NCBI RefSeq assembly: GCF_004402785.1
Contig: NZ_SOFP01000079.1
Span: 62,001-126,000, forward strand
Length of the DNA: 64,000 nucleotides
Direction of reading: 5' to 3'
Source: Cryobacterium algoritolerans
GTDB lineage: Bacteria > Actinomycetota > Actinomycetes > Actinomycetales > Microbacteriaceae
Shown: one piece after another, positions 55,190 through 61,596 of the stretch
Position numbering within the stretch: the first letter of the stretch is position 1
Layout of the letters: the number at the start of each line of letters is the position of its first letter
The notes under the pieces: model-generated
What the model saw: only the letters and a program-made list of their open reading frames with translations
The model's database searches: none
Told to the model about the DNA's origin: nothing
Translations under genes and position numbers: made by a program

Positions 55190-55299
55190 GGTGGAACCTC
55201 CAGCGATCGGGTTCGGGTAGGTGCTGGTGTGACCAGTGTGGCCCCGCTGGATGGGCGCGGCAAGGGCGTGCGCGGGCCAGGAGCGCGGCTACTACCGTG

Positions 55300-55656
55300 T
55301 CAGGCTGCGCCGAGCTCCCGCACCTGGCGCAGCCAGTCGGCCTGCAGCGGGAGGTCGAGATCCGATCTGCTGCGGAGCTTCACCGAACAGAGCTTGCCGG
55401 AGCCGGCCGCCTCGAGCCGGCCTGAAGGGTCAGTGATGTCCTGGCCCCGCCAGAGCAGGAGAGTGACGTAGGCCGGATACGCCTTGAAACCGGCGACCGG
55501 GGTCTTCGCCGCGAGCCAGACCGGGTGGCCGTGCCACATCTGCCCGTCCGCACGCGGCAGCGCCTCGTCGAACTGCGCCTGCAGGGTCCTGCCGATGACG
55601 GCCAGATCCTTCGGGAGGGCGTCCAGATACTCTTCGACTGTTGTGGGGGAGGGCAT
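55300..55656 (-). CDS. DUF1801-family protein
   Basis: This 118-residue protein of the YdhG/DUF1801 type has TVEEYLDALPKDLAVIGRTL, MWHGHPVWLAAKTPVAGFKAY and the C-terminal LCSVKLRSRSDLD. The fold is related to the iron chaperone frataxin group by some, but function is unknown. It is 20 bp upstream of nothing in frame; next to an alpha/beta hydrolase gene in the same direction. Confidence 0.75.
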   Translation of the reverse strand: MPSPTTVEEYLDALPKDLAVIGRTLQAQFDEALPRADGQMWHGHPVWLAAKTPVAGFKAYPAYVTLLLWRGQDITDPSGRLEAAGSGKLCSVKLRSRSDLDLPLQADWLRQVRELGAA

Positions 55657-55676
55657 GGTGGGGCTCCTGTCGTCGG

Positions 55677-56459
55677 CTAGCGGGGGGTCGAATCGGTCAG
55701 GAACGCGGCGAGGTCACGGGTGATAGCGGCGGCCACGGCATCCGTCGACACTGTCGCGATACCGTCGCCGACCTCCGCTCCGTAGTCGCCGAACCGGGCG
55801 TGATTGGCCCCCGGAATCTCCACGAATCTGGCATCCGCGGGGAGCAGTCCTGCGGTGTCGGCGATCTTCCCCGGTGTACTCAAGGCGTCGGCGCTGCCCG
55901 TGATGCTCAGCACGGGCAGCTCAGGCCTGGTCAGGGGCGCCGCGCAATAGCTCCCGAAGAGCACCAGCCCGGCGACCTCGGGCTGGCCGGCATACAGGCA
56001 CGCCCTGACTCCGCCGAGGGAATGCCCACCCACCAGCCAGGTCGCCACGCCCGGGGCGACCCGGGTGAACGTGTCAAGCGGCCGCAGGTCGAGGATGGCC
56101 AGGTTCAGAACGGGCTTGGCTATGACAACCGTCAGCCCGGTCTCCTCGACCGTTCCGGACAGCTTGTAGAGGTAGGCATACGGGTCCACCCGGGCACCGG
56201 GGACGAAGACAAGTCCGACACCGGATGCGCCAGCGCTCGGGGCGAGGACGACCGCGTTCGCGGTGTCGGTGACCGTCACCGCCGGATTGCGAAACACCCG
56301 GTCGGCTGCACCCCGCTCCACGGTGCGCACGGTGTTCGCCCAGACCAGGAAGACGACGATGGCGAGCGCGAACGACCCGAGGGCCAACCAGCCGACCAGG
56401 CGTAGCCGGTGCAGGATCCGGCCCGGCCGGGCCTCGTCGGTGGTCGCAGTCTGGGACAT
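55677..56459 (-). CDS. Membrane-anchored alpha/beta hydrolase
   Basis: This 260-residue protein has one N-terminal membrane helix (VGWLALGSFALAIVVFLVWA) and an extracytoplasmic alpha/beta hydrolase domain of the dienelactone-hydrolase-like type: nucleophile elbow GGHSLGG (Ser), acid region SITGSADALS, and catalytic His in PGANHARFGDYG. All three catalytic residues appear present. The substrate is unknown. Confidence 0.82.
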   Translation of the reverse strand: MSQTATTDEARPGRILHRLRLVGWLALGSFALAIVVFLVWANTVRTVERGAADRVFRNPAVTVTDTANAVVLAPSAGASGVGLVFVPGARVDPYAYLYKLSGTVEETGLTVVIAKPVLNLAILDLRPLDTFTRVAPGVATWLVGGHSLGGVRACLYAGQPEVAGLVLFGSYCAAPLTRPELPVLSITGSADALSTPGKIADTAGLLPADARFVEIPGANHARFGDYGAEVGDGIATVSTDAVAAAITRDLAAFLTDSTPR

Positions 56460-56517
56460 CGTTCCTCATCCATCGGGCGCGCGGGAGGCGCGGGCTCCCA
56501 ATCTAGAGCGGATGTGC

Positions 56518-57111
56518 TCAGTCGTCGAGTCCGCGGGCCACCAAGGCCTCACCGATCGCGTCCGCGGCGTACAACGACCGAACGACCACGGGCACCGCCA
56601 GAGCCAGCAGGGAACCCTGGGTGCCCCTGGCCCGCCGCGCTTCGAGCACCTCCGCGACGATCTCGGCGACGAGCGGGATACAGCGCAGGGTGAGCGCGAC
56701 GAGTAGGCCGACGCGGTCAGCATCGATCCAGCGGCGGAACGGATGCAGCAGCGCCTGGAACCCTTCGAGAACCGCCGTGACCGTCGTTGTGAGGGTGAAC
56801 AGGGCTGCCATCGCGACCGCGACCACCAAGCGACCGGCCATCATGCCGGCCGTCGTCCAACCGGCGAACAACGCCTGGAGCGGCACGACGATGACCAGGA
56901 TCCAGAGGATCGGACCGATCTGCTCCCAGGCCGGCCGAGGTGGGATGCCTGCCACGATGTAGAGGACGAAGACGACGCCGAGGGCGACAAGCAGTTGCCG
57001 GGGTTGCCCGAGCAGCCCGACGGCGGTCACTCCGACGGACAGCAGCAGCAGCTTGAGCAGGGTCGGCGTGCGGTGAACGATCGACGAGCCCGGGTGGTAC
57101 AGACCGATCAT
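56518..57111 (-). CDS. bioN: Biotin ECF transporter T component
   Basis: This CbiQ-family membrane protein of about 197 residues couples the ATPase to the substrate-binding BioY. Signature pieces are YHPGSSIVHRTPTLLKLLLL and the coupling helix VAEVLEARRARGTQG containing the Ala-Arg-Arg motif. ATG 57111 is used. Part of a bioY-bioM-bioN operon, 28 bp after bioM. Confidence 0.88.
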   Translation of the reverse strand: MIGLYHPGSSIVHRTPTLLKLLLLSVGVTAVGLLGQPRQLLVALGVVFVLYIVAGIPPRPAWEQIGPILWILVIVVPLQALFAGWTTAGMMAGRLVVAVAMAALFTLTTTVTAVLEGFQALLHPFRRWIDADRVGLLVALTLRCIPLVAEIVAEVLEARRARGTQGSLLALAVPVVVRSLYAADAIGEALVARGLDD

Positions 57112-57139
57112 GACGGCCGGCCCCTCTCTTTTGGCCCCT

Positions 57140-57820
57140 TCACGCGAGCAGCTCCCGGTAGGCATCGAGGGCCGAATCCGGGGCGCCGTCGAAGGCAACC
57201 TCGCCCTCTTCGATCACGACGACCCGGTCGAACCCGGCCAGCAGATCGAGCTGGTGCGTCACAACGATGACCTGCTGGCTCATCTCCCGCAGGAGATCGG
57301 TGATGCGCCTCGCGTTCCGGGCGTCGAGGAGCGTTGTCGGCTCGTCCGCCACGACGATTTTCGGCTCGGCCACGAGCACGGCAGCCAGAGCCAGCAGCTG
57401 CTTCTGGCCGCCGGAGAGCCGGTGGGCCGGATGATCGGCGTGGGCGCTCAGCCCGAACCGGTCGAGGGCGGCCGCCGTTCGCTCGGCCACCTGCTCGCGG
57501 CTCAGCCCCCGTCGACGCAGGGTGAAGGCCACGTCCTCCTGCACCGTCGGCATGACGATCTGGTTGTCAGGGTTGGTGAAGATGAAACCGACCTGTCGGC
57601 GCACCTCCCTGGCGTTCCGGGCCACATTGAGGCCGTCCACGGTCACCGTGCCCCTGGTGGGGGTGATCAGCCCGTTGATCATGCGCACAAGGGTGGACTT
57701 GCCGGAGCCGTTGGCCCCGACCACCCCGATCCGGTGCTCGCTCAGGTCGAGCCGGATGTCCCGCAGCACGTTTCGATCCCCATAGGAATGGGATACCCCG
57801 TCGAACGTGATCCGGGTCAT
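57140..57820 (-). CDS. bioM: Biotin ECF transporter ATPase
   Basis: This 226-residue ABC ATPase has Walker A GANGSGKST, Q-loop FIFTNPDNQIVMPTV (typical of ECF ATPases), signature RLSGGQKQLLALA and Walker B IVVADEPTTLLD. It powers uptake with BioN and BioY. Its ATG overlaps the bioY stop (ATGA). Confidence 0.9.
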   Translation of the reverse strand: MTRITFDGVSHSYGDRNVLRDIRLDLSEHRIGVVGANGSGKSTLVRMINGLITPTRGTVTVDGLNVARNAREVRRQVGFIFTNPDNQIVMPTVQEDVAFTLRRRGLSREQVAERTAAALDRFGLSAHADHPAHRLSGGQKQLLALAAVLVAEPKIVVADEPTTLLDARNARRITDLLREMSQQVIVVTHQLDLLAGFDRVVVIEEGEVAFDGAPDSALDAYRELLA

Positions 57821-58425
57821 CGACCAGCGCGCCCCTCCACGATCGACGGCTTGCGGCGGAGGGCGCCCGGAATCAGGCCGGGGTAGGCCTTGTGCACCTG
57901 GCGGGCGACCAGCACGGTCACGACGGCCTTGGCCAGGTCGCCCGGCAGGAACTTGACGCTGTCGACGAGCGCGGCCCAGAGCGGCAGGCCCAGGTTCATC
58001 GCCGTGACCGGCACGCCGAACAGGTAGATCACGATGATCCCGCCGAGGACCGTCGCGCCCAGGGCCGGCCAGAACGGGTACTTCGGGAGCAGCACCGCGG
58101 TGAGGTAGCCGATGACCGCCACCCCGGCGAGCCAGCCGTAGATGTAGCCGGCCGACGGCGAGGTCGTGAACCAGACGAGCCCTCCTCGGCCGCCAGAGAG
58201 CAGCGGAAGGCCGGCCGCGGTGAGAACGAGGAACAGGAGCACGGCGAAGAAGCCCTTGCGCGCCCCGAGGATCGCTCCGGCGAGCATCACGCCCAGGGTC
58301 TGGAACGTGATCGGCACCGCGACGGCTCCGATCGTCAGGGCGCCGGGGAGCCCGAGGGCGGCGATGAGGGCGGCAAAGATGGCGATCTGGGCGAGGTCGC
58401 GCACGGTGAGGATACGGGCAGTCAT
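57817..58425 (-). CDS. bioY: Biotin-binding S component BioY
   Basis: This 202-residue six-helix membrane protein has family signatures PITFQTLGVMLAGAILGARKG, GGLVWFTTSPSAGYIYGWLAG and LPLWAALVDSVKFLPGDLAKAV. It binds biotin outside the cell. ATG 58425 is taken as the first in-frame start that begins just before helix 1. First gene of the bioYMN operon. Confidence 0.92.
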   Translation of the reverse strand: MTARILTVRDLAQIAIFAALIAALGLPGALTIGAVAVPITFQTLGVMLAGAILGARKGFFAVLLFLVLTAAGLPLLSGGRGGLVWFTTSPSAGYIYGWLAGVAVIGYLTAVLLPKYPFWPALGATVLGGIIVIYLFGVPVTAMNLGLPLWAALVDSVKFLPGDLAKAVVTVLVARQVHKAYPGLIPGALRRKPSIVEGRAGR

Positions 58426-58594
58426 GATCTTCAATCTAGGATTCAGCGCCACCCCGCCGCTGGAGAAGACCTACAAAGAATCGGCCGGATCTCTGGTCTC
58501 GGGGCTGGGCGCGGGTGCGGCCGTGGTCCGCGTCGCTCAACACTGCCCCGAACAATGCGCGCCAGGAAGTCATCCTGCCAGCTACGTTGGGCTG

Positions 58595-59971
58595 ATGACC
58601 ACGCCTATTTCCACGCTCCTGATCCTCGGCGCCGGCGGAGACCTTGCCGGTCGGCTGCTTCTGCCGGCCCTCGGCCAGCTCCTCACCGCCCACCCCGATC
58701 GACGGGTTCACCTGATCGGGGCCGGCCGAGAGGAATTCAACTCGGCCGAGTGGCTGGCGAGGCTGACCGCGTCGTTCGCGCTCGGTGAGGGGTCCGGTGC
58801 CGCGGTGGAGCACATCCTCGAGACGACGGAGTACCACACCAGCGACCTGGCCAACCCGGCGGAGCTGGAGCGCCTGATCGCCCTGTGCTCCGGCGTACCC
58901 GCGATCTATTTCGCCCTGCCGCCCGCCATCGCCGCCGGGGTCTGTGACGCCCTCGCCGACGTCGCCCTCCCCGACGGCACTCAGCTGGCCCTGGAGAAGC
59001 CGTTCGGCGTGGACGAACAGGGAGCCACCGCCTTGAATGCCCGCTTGGCCAGGCTCGTTCCGGAGGACCAGATCCACCGGGTCGACCACTTCCTCGGACG
59101 CTCCACAGTGCTCAACCTTGTGGGACTGCGGTTCGCGAACCGGATCTTCGAACCGCTCTGGAGCAACATCCACATCGAACGCGTCGACGTCATCTACGAC
59201 GAACAGCTCGGCCTCGAGGGCCGTGCGGGCTACTACGACCGGGCCGGGGCCATGGTCGACATGATCCAGAGCCATCTCCTGCAGGTTCTCGCCGTACTTG
59301 CCATGGAACCGCCGTCGTCCCTGGGGGCGGCAGACCTCCGCGACGCGAAGGGCATCGTGCTCCGTGCGACCCGGCTGCGGGGCGGCAGCCCCACCCGATC
59401 CAGCAGGCGCGCACGCTACACCGCGGGAACGGTCGACGGGAAGCACCTTCCGGCCTACCTCGACGAGGAGGGCGTTCGGGCGGCCAACGACACCGAGACC
59501 CTGGCCGAGGTGACATTCGAAATCGACAACTGGCGGTGGGCGGGAGTGCCGTTCACCCTCCGCTCCGGCAAGGCGCTCGCCGAACGCCGCCGGGAGATCG
59601 CCATCACGTTCAAACCAGTACCTCACCTGCCGATCGGGCTGAGCGGGCTGCCGGGACCGACCGTGTTGCGGATCTTCCTCGGGCCGGACGAGATGGCCAT
59701 CGACCTCAACCTGAACGGGCCGGGAGATCCCCACACCCTCGATCGGGTGCGCCTGGGGGCATCCTTCGGACCCGGCCAGCTACTGGCCTACGGTGAGGTG
59801 CTCGAGGGGGTGCTCGACGCAGATCCTGCCCTGTCGGTCCGGGCGGACACCGCGGTGCAATGCTGGCGCATCGTCGCGCCCGTGCTGGCGGCCTGGCACG
59901 CCGGGAAGGTTCCTCTGGAGGACTACCCGGCAGGGACTGACGGCCCGGCGGAATGGAAGAAGCTCGGCTGA
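58595..59971 (+). CDS. zwf: Glucose-6-phosphate 1-dehydrogenase-like protein
   Basis: This 458-residue protein has an N-terminal Rossmann loop (LLILGAGGDLAGRLLLPAL), a substrate region LALEKPFGVDE and the active-site segment IHRVDHFLGRSTVLNL, where most G6PDs read IDHYLGK; so Lys is replaced by Arg. The C-terminal G6PD domain continues to PAEWKKLG. It probably oxidises a sugar 6-phosphate with NAD(P)+. No tal, opcA or gnd gene lies next to it, unlike the usual actinobacterial zwf operon, so a paralogue with altered substrate is possible. Confidence 0.82.
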   Translation: MTTPISTLLILGAGGDLAGRLLLPALGQLLTAHPDRRVHLIGAGREEFNSAEWLARLTASFALGEGSGAAVEHILETTEYHTSDLANPAELERLIALCSGVPAIYFALPPAIAAGVCDALADVALPDGTQLALEKPFGVDEQGATALNARLARLVPEDQIHRVDHFLGRSTVLNLVGLRFANRIFEPLWSNIHIERVDVIYDEQLGLEGRAGYYDRAGAMVDMIQSHLLQVLAVLAMEPPSSLGAADLRDAKGIVLRATRLRGGSPTRSSRRARYTAGTVDGKHLPAYLDEEGVRAANDTETLAEVTFEIDNWRWAGVPFTLRSGKALAERRREIAITFKPVPHLPIGLSGLPGPTVLRIFLGPDEMAIDLNLNGPGDPHTLDRVRLGASFGPGQLLAYGEVLEGVLDADPALSVRADTAVQCWRIVAPVLAAWHAGKVPLEDYPAGTDGPAEWKKLG

Positions 59972-60013
59972 CTGAAGAGGCGCTGCGGAGAGAAGTTCCG
60001 CTGGGAGGAGAAG

Positions 60014-60529
60014 CTAAGCGACGAGGCGAGCGCGGTCCGCCGACTGCGGGGTCGGCTGGGCTGCGGGCTGGGCTGCGGGCTGGGCTGCGGGCTGGGCTGC
60101 GGGCTGGGCTGCGGGCTGGGCTGCGGAGAAGGTCGGCAGGCTCACCGGTGCTTTCACGGTTGCTCGCTCGGGTTCAGTGTGCACCGGTTCAGCGTGCACC
60201 GGTTCAGCGTGCACCGGTTCAGTCCAGACGGAGATCGGTGCGGGGGTCCATGGCAGCGCGGTGGGCTCGGCGACGACCTCGCCGCGCAGTAACGAGGTCT
60301 CAGAGCGCAGGACTGCGGCGAGCGAGGCGGCGATCTGATGGGCCTTGAGTCCGTGGAAGATCACGTCCGTGTCGCTGTCGCTGCGGGGGACGAGCGTCCA
60401 CTTGCCCTGGGCTCCCACCAGCTGCGACAGTTGGTTGTGCAGGAGGCCGAAAACCTGTTCGTCGCTGAGTTCTGGGACAAGAACGGGTGCGGCAATGACC
60501 GGTGCGACGCGACGTCGGCGACCAAACAT
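60014..60529 (-). CDS. Repeat-rich hypothetical protein (171 aa)
   Basis: The N-terminal half (about 1-85) looks folded and is mixed charged (PELSDEQVFGLLHNQLSQLVG, DSDTDVIFHGLKAHQIAAS). The C-terminal half is low complexity: VHAEP-type 5-residue units, then six AAQP units encoded by perfect 12-bp repeats. No signal peptide or membrane helix is seen. AAAGGGGG precedes the ATG. Function unknown. Confidence 0.65.
   Translation of the reverse strand: MFGRRRRVAPVIAAPVLVPELSDEQVFGLLHNQLSQLVGAQGKWTLVPRSDSDTDVIFHGLKAHQIAASLAAVLRSETSLLRGEVVAEPTALPWTPAPISVWTEPVHAEPVHAEPVHTEPERATVKAPVSLPTFSAAQPAAQPAAQPAAQPAAQPAAQPTPQSADRARLVA
60055..60126. repeat. Six 12-bp tandem repeats (and a nearby 15-bp repeat)
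   Basis: GCTGGGCTGCGG is repeated six times without change over 72 bp, coding AAQP on the minus strand. A second array of about 3.5 copies of GGTTCAGCGTGCACC lies at 60171-60222. Both keep frame, so slippage would change protein length only. Confidence 0.92.
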
Positions 60530-60635
60530 CGGGGCCCCCTTTCAATCGGCATGTTCAATTGGCACGCTGGTGTTGCTACCAGTGTGCGGCCCGGACGCGG
60601 GCTCGACTGGACGACACGCCGCAGGAAACCGCAAG

Positions 60636-60824
60636 TCAGCTCTCTATTTGCCGCTCTTCGGCGTCTTTCATGACCGTGCCGACGGCGACGGCAGCGCTGA
60701 GTGCCCAGCCCAGCCACATCAGGATGAGGCGCCAGTCTCGTGGACCGCTCCTGGTGGCGTGCAGGATGTTCCACCCGCCGGCGACGACGCCGATCATGGC
60801 GCTACTGAAGATGAACTTTCGCAT
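60636..60824 (-). CDS. Small membrane protein (62 aa)
   Basis: This 62-residue protein has two hydrophobic segments (FIFSSAMIGVVAGGWNIL and LILMWLGWALSAAVAVGTVM) joined by a basic loop, with a charged C terminus. GGAGG at good spacing precedes the ATG. It is divergent from the TetR gene and shares its upstream region. Function unknown. Confidence 0.7.
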   Translation of the reverse strand: MRKFIFSSAMIGVVAGGWNILHATRSGPRDWRLILMWLGWALSAAVAVGTVMKDAEERQIES

Positions 60825-60893
60825 GTGAGGGCCTCCTGCCTCCTACGCTACCGGGCTGGGCTGCCTCGTGTTCCCTGCGAGTTGCCAGTGTTT

Positions 60894-60925
60894 CTGACCG
60901 ATCGTGCAGAACCTGACCGATCGGT
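60894..60925. promoter_or_regulatory. Probable TetR operator: two GACCGATCG sites
   Basis: CTGACCGATCG occurs at 60894-60904 and again at 60913-60923; the second extends to the perfect palindrome ACCGATCGGT (60916-60925). They lie 17-48 bp upstream of the TetR-family gene, in the gap shared with the divergent small membrane protein gene, as expected for an autoregulatory operator. Confidence 0.65.
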
Positions 60926-60941
60926 TAACTAGGGTGATGGG

Positions 60942-61592
60942 GTGCATCCAGAATCTCCCCCGACTCACCCCGTCGTCCCGTCTCCCGTCGAGACCCCGCC
61001 GCATCCGGTCACCCGGCTCAGCACCGGCGACGAATTGCGGGCCACCGCGCTGGCCCAGTTCGCGTCGATCGGCTTCGCCGGCACGTCCCTGCAGCAGATC
61101 GCCGACGCCGCCGGCTATTCGAAATCGAGCGTCCTCTACCATTTCGCCTCAAAGGAGGCACTGCTGGGGGAGGTCCTCACCCCCGCGATCGACCGGCTGG
61201 AGGTCATCCTGGACCGGTTCGTCTCTGCCCCTGACGGTGCCGCGTCACGGCGGCGGTTCGTCGACGACTTCATCGACTTCCTGCTCGAGTTCCGGCTGGA
61301 GCTGCACACCTTCATCAACCAGGCCCAGTCCCTTCGCGGCATCCCGGTCATCGACCGGGCGGGCGTGCTGATCGTGCGCCTCTCCGACACCCTCTGCCAC
61401 GATGGCGCCAGCACGGAAGACCGCATCCGCTTTGGAATCGCCCTCGGCGGCGCCGCCTACACCCTTGTTGCGGGGATGACCTTCCTCAACAAGGACATCG
61501 CCCCCGCGGACGAGATCCGACAGGCCCTCGCCGTCGTGATCGCCGAGCTCCTCGCCCCCGTCGCCGTCCACACCTCCCAGTCCCGGAAGTAG
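60942..61592 (+). CDS. TetR-family regulator
   Basis: This 216-residue protein has an N-terminal helix-turn-helix (LRATALAQFASIGFAGTSLQQIADAAGYSKSSVLYHFASKEALLGEV in parts) after a Pro-rich lead of about 20 residues, and a variable ligand-binding C-terminal domain. The MMPL transporter gene starts 4 bp after its stop, so it most likely controls its own operon including the exporter, through the GACCGATCG sites upstream. GTG 60942 follows AGGG. Confidence 0.88.
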   Translation: MHPESPPTHPVVPSPVETPPHPVTRLSTGDELRATALAQFASIGFAGTSLQQIADAAGYSKSSVLYHFASKEALLGEVLTPAIDRLEVILDRFVSAPDGAASRRRFVDDFIDFLLEFRLELHTFINQAQSLRGIPVIDRAGVLIVRLSDTLCHDGASTEDRIRFGIALGGAAYTLVAGMTFLNKDIAPADEIRQALAVVIAELLAPVAVHTSQSRK

Positions 61593-61596
61593 CACC

